This document shows, one piece after another, positions 10,329 to 22,639 of a stretch of 64,000 bases of DNA (position 1 is its first letter; every line of letters starts with the position of its first letter). The stretch is from Marisa cornuarietis. Taxonomy: Eukaryota > Mollusca > Gastropoda > Architaenioglossa > Ampullariidae. The stretch covers positions 412,001 through 476,000 of the forward strand of contig SMMW01000506.1 in the NCBI GenBank assembly GCA_004794655.1, given 5' to 3'. The position numbers were made by a program, and so were the translations under genes. The notes below the pieces were generated by a model, which worked only from the letters and a program-made list of their open reading frames with translations, was not told the origin of the DNA and did no database searches.

Positions 10329-10993
10329 CACACATTTAATCTGGTTTTGCTTGTAGGGGATTCCCCCAAGGGCGTCGCATTTTTTCATGTGCTGTCGCTC
10401 TGGGTCACCTGGGACTAACACCTCGCTCTCTCCCTCTGCCTGTCAGACACGCACGCGCATGCACATTCAGGCACGCACACACATATATCTATATTTATAA
10501 ACACAGAATAATATAAGGAAAGCGTACCAAGAAGTCTACCTACACATATTCATCAAGACATGAAACAAACATGCAAGTATACATTTAGACACTCTCAGAG
10601 AACTCACTTATTTACAGCCATGTACACAGTACTTAGTACACATTTACACATCTACATATATAAGCATCATATTCTTTTACACATTTTTATATGTGCACTA
10701 TACATATTCTGTGACGAGTTTGTTTTGTTTTTTAATCTGTGGTCACCGCTCGCTATGACAGTCATAAATACCGTCTTTGTTGTACAAGTTGCCACTTCTG
10801 ATGGTGATTGCAGATGTTCTGGATACCAAGGCTCTTTCTCGGCTGCTAGCGACAGTTTTTGATCGCGGCGTCCATTGATAGTTTTGATTTTCAATGACAG
10901 TGGTTGTTATGGTGACAAGTGGACGCTAAATAATTTGTATGTGAACTCTGATACAGCTGGCGCTTTTAATTTTTCGCAGTCACTATGCACGCG

Positions 10994-11069
<76 letters not shown>

Positions 11070-11230
11070 ATAGTGTAATCGTGCTCACATGCCTTTATGT
11101 GACATAGCTACGTTTCTGTTTAATATTGTGTGCACCTGTGTGAATGTACACACAGTGATTGGAGCCTGTCTGGAACTAGGGAATGACGCTTTATAAATAT
11201 CATTTATTATTATTACTATTATTAACCACG

Positions 11231-11267
<37 letters not shown>

Positions 11268-12629
11268 TTATATTTATACTTCATGGTTATCAGATAAAAC
11301 TGTATATAATTTTTATAATCTAACAGGCTTGTTAAAGTTCAACGGCTTTGGTGGATTGGTTATGAAAAACTTCATAGGTTGTCACTATCGCTTTCATTAG
11401 AAATAGACTAATATTATCGACTCCCTTGCGAGTTGTTCTATGAATATAAAGAAGCCTAGAAACAATATTAGAAAACTTTTACACTCCGATATTACAACCA
11501 GCAATCACATAATTCTTGCATTCTGATGGCTCAACCAATATACACACGCTCGAATACAAATACACACCACACCACGCACGTACGCGGGCGCACACACACA
11601 CACACACCTTGCCCATATCAAACTGAAATTACCGGCGTGAGGTTGCGGCAGTGGTTCAACAGCTCGCTCAAGCGGTCACTGAAGCCCGGAGAAAAAACCT
11701 GTGGGTCCAGGGCCACGAAGCAATGTCCCTGTAAACAAATGTGTCATCTCATAGTGTTAGCTTAAGTTGGACCCCGTCATTTCGGTGCTACAGATGCTCG
11801 AAACCAAGGGGGAAAAAAACAGAAGAAGACCTTGAAATACACTCACGCGGTTTGCCTGCCTAGTCTGACTGTTATCAGACCAGCTTCGAGTGAACGGGCT
11901 TAAGACGGCGCCACTGAGGATGCTGCAGAAAACCTCCACCATCATGGCCAGCCCATAGCCTTTGTAGCCACCTGCAAGAGGAAATAGAAATTTTCGTTTC
12001 AAAAAAGTTTGAGACGTGCAAACTGCGAATAACATCACATGGCTTCCTCTTACAAAGTGCGTACTGTTACAGTGCAAGCGAATCAGTAGTGAACTAATGC
12101 ACGTCAAATAATAATTTTAAACAAATCAAGAAAGAGGGATCAGATGCCAGCGACAAGCCTGTCATGTCAAGAAGTAGCTGCATGTCACAGAATGTTGGAT
12201 GCCGGGTTGTCATACTAGTGCTACTTTTCACATAATCCTATTATTATTATTCTCCGTCTATCTGTCTGTCTGTAATTTTGTTCGCCCGTATGGATGTATA
12301 GACTGAAGAAGAGAGATACAGTTAGAAGAAAACGTGAAGACCCACTAACTTGTTTCTTCAGTGCCACCTAACGGATATAATGCGAAGCTTGCCATGGCTT
12401 TGTTTGTGTCCTCTGTGGGCTGCAATGGTAGAACAGGTTAGTGAAATATAGTTTATTATTATTAATTATTATTAAAGGTTATTTTTATAGCGCCATATCC
12501 CAGCCCTAAGAGCAGGCTCATGGCGCTTTACAAATGATACTAATCATAACAACAATAATCATGATAGGGAGAAATTGAAGAAACCAACCAAGACGACAGG
12601 AAAGAAAAAGGGATAACGCATAGAAACGG

Positions 12630-12668
<39 letters not shown>

Positions 12669-15600
12669 AAAATTGTAGTGCTATCTGATAAATAACTTCA
12701 AGAATATGGTACTTCATTATCCAACGAATCTATGGAATTAAAATAACTGCATAAATTGTTTTTAAAAAAGTCCTGGCGACAGAAGAAAACTGGAGACCAG
12801 ATTTGTCTGGGGAGACTGGCGACACGCTTCACCGCCGAAGATTTAGAGTTTAGATCTGCAATTGCTTGTCATCGGAGAAGTCATCAGAAAGAACAGATCA
12901 AGAATGCTGAGGATAAACCTCCACATGTCAAACAAAATGTAGACAGTTTTGCTGCCTCGAGTCATCAACAAGTTTAGCCACAATGAACATGTTTCATCTC
13001 GCTGTCGACTGCACAAACAAGAAACTGGACTGAGATGAAAATGGCGGCGTGGAAGAAAAGACTGTTAGTCAGCAGATCAACAGAAGCCGTAGAAGTGAAA
13101 CAAAATGTCACAAGCAAGAAACACAGTCCAGCACATCACTAGGATGACGACAGGTCAAGCAATGGACTCGAAAATCAAAATCAGCTTATACAAATAACAA
13201 AATCCAAAGAAATCCGGAGAGCTAGACCCCTCAAGCCGGTAAGGCGAAGGGACATCACTCTCCCATTTTCAAAGGAGTATCGTCCAGTAGACTATGAATA
13301 AAAGTCGTCACATCACGTGATGACACGCCTAATTAAAGTATTTCATTGGTTGAGTCCTTCACAGCGTAAACGTATCCATGTACAATCCTGACGTCAGTAC
13401 TGGTGACGTTTAAAGGCGGGTGTCTCAAGAACAGAAATGTTGTTTTCACAAATACTTGGGGTAACAGTATCTTACACTAAGATTTACCGTAAGCATTTGG
13501 AAAAAAAAAACGTTTGCACCCTACTGGTCCTTTAAAAAATAGCAGGGAGAGCTCACTCTGCCGTCACTGTCCAAGGACCAGCCACACGGAAGTGGTTGCT
13601 GAAGTGTATGCTTCATCTCTACCTAAAAAAAGAGCAAATCAGGGCGAATGCAAAAACTCTTAAACTCTGACGTTTTCACAGAAATGGTGATAGGACATTA
13701 CAATATGATCTCGGTCATGTAGAAGTGATCAAATAAACGGAAGTAAAGTTCGATAAGCTTCTTATATTCCCTCAAGGCCGAGTTATTTTTAACAGCCATC
13801 CTTAGAGGTCTAGGAATCTCAAGAATTGCACTGAAAATGTACTATATTATCAGAGTATCAAGCCGAGTGGCAGAACTGCCATCGACATTGGACTCCTGGG
13901 GCTGTAGAACCGACTCACCTTTCCCAGCGCCACCACAGTCGCTGCCATGTCCAAGACGAAACTGTCACCATCCTTGGCAGGGGCCGCAACTGAGATTGGA
14001 TTTGTCCCAAGTGCTTTCTAAATTCAAATTCAGAACAAATGATCTTGAGTTCTTATAATCATTCTCAATCCCTTCTTGAATCTCATGATATTAGCGCCCT
14101 GTGACAAACTGCATAGTTGCCCTGTTGGACTACTTTAAACGTTGCAGTGTCACCCAAAATAACTTTTTCCAAGCATGGATTACAACATTACCTGACATAC
14201 GCAAGGGAAATGCTAGTACAGGTATGAAGTCCTCTTGCTGTGTTGTGATGGCATCTGTCGTTCACGCCGAGTAGTAAAAGTGAAAACTTAACATCTGACA
14301 TCTGACTCGCAATGGAATGTTTAAAGGCCTACCCTCGTCAAACATAAAAATAATTGCGAGCGATTCAAAGAAATGCATACATCTGTTCTTAGTTGGTTAT
14401 CTGTTATTGTTTGTTAGAAAAATTCTTAGTAAACTTGTTATCATTTAGAGAAATTACACCATCTGGGAATTGACTTAAACACCTACTTCTGATGTTACTG
14501 AGGTCACAGCCAGCACAAGAGCTTCGAGCTTATGTTAATAATTCTCTTTTATGAAACACCAGACTTTTACATCTTTTATATTTATAATAGGCGCAGATGA
14601 TAATGCGTTGTGCATCTGCAAATATTTGAAAGACCGTATTTTCAAGGTGTACTAAAATCAAGCCAATCTGATTATCAAAATGTTACAGCATGGCTGTTCT
14701 TGTAAATAATCAAATATCTATTATTCCCTAATACACGGCATTTAAATAAAAATCGTTAAGGCTTACAAAGGTTTCCTATTCCATGGCCCTAATGCTGTAC
14801 AATCTTGCGATATCAAAGTGGTACTGGCACAAAAATAAGTATAATACACAGACACAATATATATATATATATACTCTACAAATAACACAGACCGATCAAA
14901 TATTAAAACAAATATACAAAGAAACAGCAACATAGCATAACAGTATAAGAGCAGTGAAAGCAGGGTAGAGAAAGGTTAGCTTAAGCTCAGGGTTTGGTTG
15001 GGACTTTGAAAAGACTTTATGGAGTAGACCACATGGTTATCGATGACAGTAGTCTAGAAAATTCCCAGAGCTGGACGCAGTATGACACAAAACATAGTGT
15101 TTGTAAGGACATTTGACCTAATCTACATGCACAGAACAAAAATCTGAACGGTAGAAAATACAGCGAGGAAACACGTGTCCAATAAAAATGCTGAGCTTTT
15201 ACTCTCTGTAAAGAAGAAAATTTAAATTTGCAGTAAGGTGGAGACAATTAATCCCGTAAATGCTAAGAACTTCAGACAAGATGGCCAAGTAGGAGAACAG
15301 GCTAGAAAGATGGGCAATGCTCTATAGATATAAGTTTAATACCTATAGATCAATGAACCAAACCCATTCATTAAAAGAGTGCACTTTTGTTAGCCTTTAA
15401 GGATGACATGAAACATGCTAGCACGGGCATTGCTGGGAGAGTGTGGAACTCACCTGTCTGGCACGTGTTGGAACCAGGCATGGCGATGTGTTTGTGAAAG
15501 CCATTCCCTGTAAATAACCCAGATGCTCTTTTATAGCACACTTATCGCCGACCTTGTTATCATATTTTATGCGGAATATTAAAAATAATATGCAGATCAT

Positions 15601-17989
15601 ACAAATGTGAACACTTGCACTTCTCTTTAAATACTATTTTCAAAGTGGACCAGTCTGATCATCAAAATGTTTTATCGTAGCTGTTTTTATAAATAATCAA
15701 AGATATATTAATTAAATGCACAGCGTCGACAGCGAGTCCCTGCATCATTCACTAGTCACACCATTAAATGAAAATCGTGAAAGCTTACTATGAGCTCTTG
15801 TTCCATGGCCCTCATGCTGTACCATCCAGCGATGCCAAAGTGGTTCGATCCTTTCCAAAATAAAGTGTTGACAAAAGATAATACCATAATGTGACATTGT
15901 GGTGTAGGGATTACAAAATGAGCATTCAATTCAGCGGATGATGATAATGATGATGACAGGTCGAAGTTGTTGTTGATGATGATATCGCTGCTTCTGATGA
16001 TGGAGCATATAAAAATAATTTTCATCACAACTGTCAAACCATAAGTGATCATGTGCAATATGATACTGTAACGAAAACGTGTTCTGTAAGAATAATTCTA
16101 TTCGCAAAGAGAACAGATCGCGCAAAGAAGACGAACGATTTGGTTCTTTTTCTGCTCACGTGGGAGCTACTGACCTTTGACACTGACCCACCCAATGCCG
16201 GCATGCTTGGCCTTGCGTATGGCGAGGTCCATAGCGAAGGTGCCCACCACGGGACCTGTAAGATGTACGACATAGACAGTTAATGACTGCACCTCAACCA
16301 GGCAAACAAGAAATCAGAACGCGCTTGTTGACAGGTTTTGGACAAAGACTCTATACTTCGTTCTACGAATAGTAAATCTTGATATTAATTTTGATTCAGA
16401 ATCTTAAAAAGTAATAAAGCACAAATTTGTTATCAAAAGAGAACTGCCACAGGTGACTGACCCATGAGGTTGTTGCCGTCTACCAAAGCAGTAGCCACTG
16501 TTTCCTTCACAATAGTTGGCTGCACTTCAGGTTTAGAGATGACTTGTCCACTGTGGAGGTCTTCCATATAAAAACCTACAATCATCGAAATCATGCTTCT
16601 TTAGCCATCGTGCATCATGATGTTTGTTACATGTTACATTCATCAGGTTCTGTTAACATGTATGATTCTAATAGACTAGAAGTGTCTCGGAATAAATTCC
16701 AAGGTTTGTTATGTTTATATTTGTCGACTTCATTTCTAGTCTGCTAAGGAAAGGAAGAGTTATCAAAGTAGATCCTTATTATATGGTCTCTATTTATTTG
16801 GTTGGTTGACTGCTTTGGTGGGAAAGTGCATCCACCTAGAGGTGATTTATACTATGAGGAAAGGTGGAGGGGGAGGAAATCTGAGTACCTAAAAGGGAAC
16901 CTGTGACGGCTGGTCCTGCGAACAGGTATCACACACAGTGTCCTGAAACAAGATCTGAACCCTGGGTCTCTGTGCAAGGGTGAAAATCGAGTGGTTTAAC
17001 CACCACACTACCGGGTCTCTCGTTAGACATTTTAAAGGGCAGCAAAATTTCGCCCAGCCTGCACAACTGGCAGGAATGGGTTCCTGACTCCATAGAGGGT
17101 TGGGGAAGTTTAAGCAGCGAGGGAGAGGAGACGGGTACCGCCCTCACGTAAAGCTGGCCCTGAGAAAAGTGAGGTCTCTAACACCTGAAAAGGTTAGGGG
17201 ATCTCCTTTACCGTTATAGCAAACTTCACAGCTCCAAGGCCGGTCACCGGGTTAAAATACAGTAGACTTCATCCACAAATAAGCGCTAAAGGCAGAGGAA
17301 ATGGTATACGGTTATCCCGTCATATCGCGATTCCCCAAATCTCGAGTCGACAAAAAAATTTAAAGGAAATTTTGGAGGAGTTTTCTGTAAGCCGCAAAGG
17401 CTAGCATACGTTAAGAAACTCAGAAAAAGCCCAAATATTTACTGTATTGTATAATATACACACATTTTATCTTTTAATGCCACATATACTGAGTTTTACA
17501 ATCAGTTATCGTAAACATTCCATTAAGGAAAAGAAATAATCAGATTTCTTTTTGCATAGGAAGGGAGGATCAAAACATTTTACACAGACTTTCCAGGGGG
17601 AAGGGGGCGCGTCCCTAATCCCCACGACGTGGAAGGGATAACTGTAGTTATCAAACAGCGGTAGAACTATTCTATCATCATCCTGAGAGGACAAAAGTTG
17701 CCCAAACTGAAAAACAGACAGGAGATCGTCAAACCTGAATAACTCACCAACGTGTTCTTTCTCGAACGTTCCCAGTCTACTTACCCAACCTGTTCAGTCC
17801 ATGGCTAAAATGGCCCCGAAGGTCAGCCGCCACGATCAGATCGGCCAGTGCCTTGGCATGCTGTGTAACAGCCCCCACTTTCTCCAAGCATCTCGTGCAA
17901 AACGCGTGAACTTCCTCTGATGGCACTATGACATCGGTCTCGTCGTCGACGGCTGTCGCCTGCTTTGCGAGCTGTTCGCACGTCGTCAT
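10329..17989 (-). CDS. Malate/L-lactate dehydrogenase family oxidoreductase, copy A (11 exons)
   Basis: The exons, in transcription order, are 17989-17785, 16575-16462, 16255-16175, 15850-15789, 15507-15454, 14017-13919, 13622-13557, 12419-12350, 11971-11847, 11728-11633 and 10439-10329. Nearly all are bounded by AG and GT, and they join in frame to about 361 residues, close to the usual 350-370 for the family (LDH2/MDG fold, NAD(P)H-dependent reduction of 2-oxoacids; bacterial YlbC/YjmC, archaeal malate dehydrogenase). Family signatures are [13 protein letters not shown] in exon 1, [16 protein letters not shown] across exons 2-3, [16 protein letters not shown] in exon 4, [12 protein letters not shown] in exon 6 and [14 protein letters not shown] in exon 9. 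No signal peptide is seen, so it is probably cytosolic. The ATG at 17989 precedes a plausible amphipathic N-terminus. The terminal exon after residue 361 was not identified. The physiological substrate in animals is not known to me. Confidence 0.9.
10996..11065. repeat. (TG)n microsatellite in the last intron of copy A
   Basis: A TG tract of about 70 bases in the intron between exons 10 and 11 of the dehydrogenase. A shorter CA tract lies at 11233-11266 and another at about 11590-11607. Confidence 0.97.
12455..12670. repeat. SINE/MITE-like fragment with ATT/AAT tracts
   Basis: A short element reading TTTTTATAGCGCCATATCCC and then TCATGGCGCTTTACAAATGA is bounded by ATT-type and AAT-type trinucleotide tracts (12450-12475 and 12632-12667). 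A similar phrase, TTTATACAGCGCTTTTCC, occurs at 28450. It looks like a short dispersed repeat family with GCGC near both ends. It sits in an intron of dehydrogenase copy A. Confidence 0.5.
16925..17028 (-). mobile_element. tRNA-derived SINE head
   Basis: On the minus strand there is an A-box-like TAGTGTGGTGG (17010-17000) and a B-box-like GGTTCAGATCT (16961-16951) about 40-50 bases apart, the arrangement of an RNA polymerase III promoter from a tRNA. The sequence does not fold as an intact tRNA by eye. It lies in intron 1 of dehydrogenase copy A. Low-complexity and CT-rich flanks extend from 16860 to 17160. Confidence 0.65.
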
Positions 17990-18050
17990 TATAGGCCTGG
18001 CGGATTCTGGTGTAGCCGACGACAGTAGTCTTAGTGCTTAATCGCACTAA

Positions 18051-18288
18051 AGCAACAGGATCATGAGGCTACAGTTAGCCGGTTTTAGCATTCAACGTCA
18101 CGTGTGCCGTTTGCTGCTGGTGCCGACCCTCGCACACGAGCGATTTAATGGTCATCACACCCGTGTGTCGTCATGCTTCTGAGACGCTGGAGCTTAACTT
18201 CTGCACACGGTCCAACAGCCAGCAGCAAACAGCACACGTGACAGGGAATTCTAATGCCGGCTAACTGTAGCCTCATGATCCTGTTGCT
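18051..18288. repeat. Inverted repeat with about 70-bp arms just upstream of dehydrogenase copy A
   Basis: The left arm starts AGCAACAGGATCATGAGGCT and runs to about 18120. The right arm is its complement and ends GATCCTGTTGCT at 18288. Both arms include the E-box CACGTG (TCACGTGTGCC at about 18098 and its mirror at 18236). The arm ends are only 62 bases upstream of the copy A start codon. No target duplication is obvious, so it could be a MITE or an old local inverted duplication in the promoter. Confidence 0.85.
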
Positions 18289-18899
18289 CTGACGCTCGTG
18301 TGCGATGGCCTTTACGGGATTGGAGATGACCGGGCTCGACGGGGACGTGAACCCGTGAAGAAGCAGAAGCCGTCACAAATGCTCAGATACGAGTTCTTAC
18401 ATGTTTGTATGTAGCTCATCTCTCTGCAGGACGAATTAAAGAGAGTTTACGTCGGGAGTGCCTGGCTAATTTATCTAATAGAAAATTATACATGAATAAC
18501 GAATTCATACGTGACAAAGAAAACACGCGCGCGCGCACGTACACACACGCACTTATCTAATTTGTGTAACTCTAACAGCCATTATCCTACATCATCATCA
18601 TCGTTGTCGTCGTCGGGGAGAGTAATGTTCCTTCGCCTAACCTGCTCTCTGTCTTTTATCTCACTCTTCGTCTTCTTTCTGCAGTTACCAGTGATTTTCG
18701 TCGATGTTGATGTCCTCTGTTCATGTGTGTTTTCGTTTTGCTGCCTGCTTCTGTTCAGTGTTGTTCTGTTTACCTGCGCCAGCTTGTTTTTGTCGACTAA
18801 CGGTCTCTACAGCTGTGCCATCATCCCTGCTCCACTACATATTGTACACTTTCTCATCTCCTAACCACTTGATTTTTGTTTTTTGTCGTTTTTTGTATC

Positions 18900-19203
18900 G
18901 TCCGTGAATCCACGTCGTATTTTGAGTTTCGGCAACCCTTATTATGATGAAGTCGCCATCCTTGCTCCTCTACAACACTGCTGCATGTTGAGGACGTCCA
19001 CTTGGAACAGCCTGCAGCTGTTGCGGGATGGTGTTCTCAGCAGGGCCATGAAAGAGGTGTTGCGATCCGACCCCATCCGCCCGGTCTTGATAGACAGCCT
19101 TTTCCCGGCACTGGACGGACGGCTGAAGAAAGTATTTCAGGAACTGGACATATGCGTGCAGACAGCTGGCTTGGACAATGTGCTAGTCGATGATGGCCTT
19201 TGA
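18900..19203 (+). CDS. Possible terminal exon of an unrecognised plus-strand gene
   Basis: A plus frame ends with RAMKEVLRSDPIRPVLIDSL, then FPALDGRLKKVFQELDICVQ and a TGA at 19203. The G+C content, codon choice and amphipathic pattern differ from the AT-rich surroundings and look like real coding sequence. Plausible acceptors (TGTTGAG at about 18992, CCTGCAG at about 19016) precede it. I do not recognise the family and did not find upstream exons with confidence. A short ATG frame at 18306 (MAFTGLEMTGLDGDV) lies upstream, head-to-head with dehydrogenase copy A, and could be its first exon. Confidence 0.35.
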
Positions 19204-19351
19204 TACAACCTTATTGAATTTAGACTTCAGGACTGGCGCAGTGGTGTGGGATTCATGTCCGCTTGACCTTTGTTCATCAGTGAACTTGAGCGCGTGCTGG
19301 CGTTCATTCGTCGTTCCAGTGAAACTTGTGCCTTCTCTTGCATTTTCTATG

Positions 19352-19820
19352 GAGTGTATGACATGTTTGATATTTGTTTTATGGAGTGTATTCCGGCTTG
19401 TATGACATGTTGGATATTTGTTGTATGGAGTGTATTCCGGTTTGTATGACATGTGTGATATTTGTTGTATGGAGTGTATTCCGGCTTGTATGACATGTTG
19501 GATATTTGTTTTATGGAGTGTATTCCGGCTTGTATGACATGTTGGATATTTGTTGTATGGAGTGTATTCCGGTTTGTATGACATGTGTGATATTTGTTGT
19601 ATGGAGTGTATTCCGGCTTGTATGACATGTTGGATATTTGTTTTATGGAGTGTATTCCGGCTTGTATGACATGTTGGATATTTGTTGTATGGAGTGTATT
19701 CCGGCTTGTATGACATGTGTGATATTTGTTGTATGGAGTGTATTCCGGTTTGTATGACATGTGTGATATTTGTTGTATGGAGTGTATTCCGGCTTGTATG
19801 ACATGTGTGATATTTGTGCT
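19352..19820. repeat. 44-bp minisatellite, about 10.5 copies
   Basis: A unit like GTATGACATGTTGGATATTT plus GTTGTATGGAGTGTATTCCG repeats head to tail with a period of 44 bases. Variants alternate (GTTGGA or GTGTGA; TTGTTTTA or TTGTTGTA; GGCTT or GGTTT), and some variant pairs recur as higher-order blocks. Because 44 is not a multiple of three, each minus frame reads the same long repetitive peptide, which I regard as non-coding. Confidence 0.97.
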
Positions 19821-20669
19821 GAGGACTGTGTTCTTGCTGTGTGACGCTGCCCTGTGACGTGGAGGAGACGACACGCTACACACCCACATTTTGTCGTCAT
19901 CTTATTTTGACGTCAGCGCCGTGAGCTGTCCACAGGCCAGGATCTGGCGCTATACAAGCCAACATCATCATCATCATTTACTTGCCTGCTACCTTTTATA
20001 TTCTTGATGTATGTCTGTCAACAGCGTGGACTGAAATCTCTGACCTCTATTGGGCTGCTCTTTTGTTATATGTAAATATGGGTGCATGGTTATTGATGAT
20101 TTAGTCTATGTATGATTTATGTAGTGTGCTCTAATAAAATCTTTTGAAAGGCGCTACATAAATCGTTAATATTATAAAAACATTCTTGCTGGTGATAAAA
20201 TCAAAAGTCTATAGCAAGCATGGGTGTTTCCAATGTACACATCAAAGGTTATTTAATGTTTTATGTGCACAGTAGTCAAAGCTAATGGATCACAAACCTT
20301 TTGAAATTTGTTGGCAAAATCTAAAGCAAAAAACATCCCTTCAGGCTGCCAAAGTACATGAAATCCCACCATTCCGTATCCACTTCCCCAAATGTTGCAG
20401 AGTGCAAGCTTTTTTCAAATATTTAATTTGCAGTTCATTGAACATCTATTCTAGCATTACAGTATGTTATTACTACACATTGTGTACTCTTATTTTTCTT
20501 TAAATAATATATATATATATATATATTTTATCTGTGTGAGTGAGAGGTAGGGGTTTCTTAAACCAAATTAATTTTAAAATTAACAGTTAGAAAGGTAGAG
20601 ACAGAAAAATGTAATTTTACTTGATTTTTTTCATTAACAGCTAGAATTAGAAAGAACTAGAAATCTGAC
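19821..20669. repeat. LINE/SINE tails, no gene
   Basis: The phrase TCTGGCGCTATACAAGCC followed by CATCATCATCATCA at about 19945-19977 is a typical 3' tail of RTE-like LINEs or their SINEs. A second tail, GAAAGGCGCTACATAAATCG, lies at about 20147. A TATATA tract sits at 20505-20526. I see no coding exon here. Confidence 0.5.
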
Positions 20670-20995
20670 CTTGTTACACCACTTCTTCACTCTTTTTAAT
20701 GGCTACCAATTAAAGCTAGAATAGACTACAAACTCTCAACTCTATGCTATAGATTTTTTTAAGGCTCCACCCCCTACTACTTTACTGAAATCTTGTCTGT
20801 CCACACCCCTGTCTGAAACCTTTGCTCCTCATCAGGCTCTTGCATTCTGTCCTTCCCACAAAGACCATCGCATATGGATAACGGATATCCTCCATCTGTA
20901 CTGCTAAGCAGTGGAACTCTCTTCCACATCACATTCACCACTCTGACTTGAAGCTACATTCAAACGCTCTCTGAAAACATGTCTTTTCACAAAAT
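20670..20995 (+). mobile_element. L2/Rex1-like LINE, 3' end of ORF2
   Basis: Plus-strand translation across frames gives the usual C-terminal tail of L2/CR1-group reverse transcriptases: NGYQLKLE, NSQLYAIDFFKAPPP, STPLSETFAPHQALAFCPSH, WITDILHLYC.AVELSSTSH and FKRSLKTCLF. Stops and frameshifts are present, so it is dead. The upstream catalytic part is missing, as is common for 5'-truncated copies. Confidence 0.65.
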
Positions 20996-21070
20996 CCCTG
21001 AATTAGTATTCCTAACTCCCCTGCAATACTGTCATGCTAACCATCTTGTAATGACTCCATCTCACACTGT

Positions 21071-21555
21071 TTTCTTCTTTCTTCTTCTTGGATCCTCTTA
21101 TCTCCTATTGGAGCATAGGGCCTCTACAGTCGTCTTCCACTTTTCGCGGTCTTTGGTGATCTGCTTTGCTGCCTCCCAGGTCAGGTCTGCCAGTTTGAGT
21201 TCTTGCATTAGGCTACGTCTCCATGTCTGTCTTGGTCGCCCTTGTTTCCTCTTCCCTTGGGGATTCCAGTCCATTGCTTGTCTGGTTATGTTAGAAAGGT
21301 CTTTTCGTAAAGTATGTCCGACCCATCGCCACTTTCTTTTCTTGATCTGCACTTCCATGGATAGCTGGTTCGTTCTAGACCACAGTGTTTCGTTTGTCAC
21401 TCTGTCAGACCACCTAAGGTGGAGGATCTGTCTGAGGCATTTGTTGACGAACGTTTGGATTTTTTGGAACTAGCCTGGGTCACTCTCCTTGTCTCTGAGC
21501 ATGCATGGCCTTCACGTTGGAATTAAAAGTCGGATCTTGGTGTTGTTAGAGATAG
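21071..21555 (-). mobile_element. RTE/CR1-type LINE, 3' end of ORF2
   Basis: The minus strand carries the C-terminal block of a non-LTR reverse transcriptase: KIQTFVNKCLRQILHLRWSD, KKRKWRWVGHTLRK, and QGKRKQGRPRQTWRRSLMQE, ending at a stop at 21098. Upstream, around 21520-21550, KIRLLIPT in another frame corresponds to the strand before the KIQTF block, so there is at least one frameshift. A related but distinct copy lies at 63468-64000. Confidence 0.8.
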
Positions 21556-22448
21556 CTGTTGACTTCCAGACTTCTCACACTGTTTACAGTACCTATATCC
21601 CTTTATACCTTCATCCATTGCTTTATGTTCTACTCTTGTACCTCTTTATGTTGTTCAGTGTGCCTATACGTATCTCACTGTCTGTTATCTTTCATTTATC
21701 ATTATTGGTCTGGGAGAGAGTGGGATCTATCATGGTCATAATGCTGCATGTTCACGTTATTGTTACTATATGGGTCTTTAGTCTTATGATACTTCATTTG
21801 ATACAATTAATTTTTTAAGAATGTCTTATGAATTTCTAGATGTGTTCATTACTGATGCCATCTGTGAGAACTGAATCGTTCCTCAATATGTAAAAAATAA
21901 TTCTCAAATAACTTTGCACTCTTTAAGAACGCCGCCACCAACATTTAGACAGCATGTTGCATCAGATTACATGGCCCCAACTTATTATCTGACAGATTTT
22001 ATGGCCCCAACTTATATCTGACAGATTTTCTGCTCGAGCTTCAACAGCACAAGTTGCTGGAAGTCTTTATGCCATTCTTTGCCGCACAGAATTTTTGTTC
22101 TAGTGCTGGTTACATAGTTCAACAGAAATTTAAAAAACTCTCCCAAACTGACCTTAAAACAACAGAAAGTAAAATAAAAGAACTGGAGACATTCGAATGA
22201 CATAAGAGGCAGTAAAAATAACAAGAATGACAAAAAAGTTGTACGAAAAAACTGGAAAATTGGAAACAAATATAAAGCTAGTTAACATGTGTTGATCGGG
22301 ACCTCGTGTTTTTACAGATAATAACCTATCGTACTCGACACAAATTGGTTAAACAGACGTTCTTAGGCGATAGGCCGATGCTGAATTCTTTAGTTTGTTT
22401 TTCTTTACCTCTAATTTTTCCATGGTAAGGTATGCACAAAATAACAAA

Positions 22449-22635
22449 CTACCCCATTGTTCTTTGCACATAATCTTTAATTCTTGTGGGCTTTTTCCTC
22501 TTTCGTTCACAAATGGATGTTGCTAGAAGTAACTTTTGTTTCGCGCTACCATGGATTGCTTCCATTACTTCACCGTCGACACAAATGTCCATCAACAAAA
22601 TTACAATCTTTACTTCGCTGGCAGCCGCCATTTTG
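22449..22635 (-). pseudogene. Possible N-terminal relic of a Harbinger-type protein
   Basis: An ATG at 22635 in the context AAAATGGCGG opens a frame of about 62 residues (MAAASEVKIVILLMDICVDG onward) that ends RIKDYVQRTMG and a TAG. The Arg/Lys-rich RKRKKPTRIKDYV segment resembles the region before the transposase core in Harbinger nucleases, but the similarity is slight. The TIR element at 22646 is inserted 11 bases upstream of this ATG. It could instead be a small unrelated host gene start. Confidence 0.3.
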
Positions 22636-22639
22636 CCCG

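Noticed and set aside
10140..10329. Read-through of the dehydrogenase exon into following sequence
   Set aside because: The exon ends at a GTAAGC donor conserved in copy B. The extra residues are Asn/His/Tyr-rich from AT-rich intron. I kept only a note that the true last exon of copy A is unknown.
18511..18864. Hydrophobic plus-strand frame of 117 residues
   Set aside because: The composition looks like a membrane protein but follows from T-rich sequence. There is no start context, homologue or clean splice link to the frame ending at 19203.
19183..19900. Minus-strand frames of about 180 residues with a repeating peptide
   Set aside because: The 44-base period makes every frame read the same peptide. 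They reflect the minisatellite and have no start or splice support.
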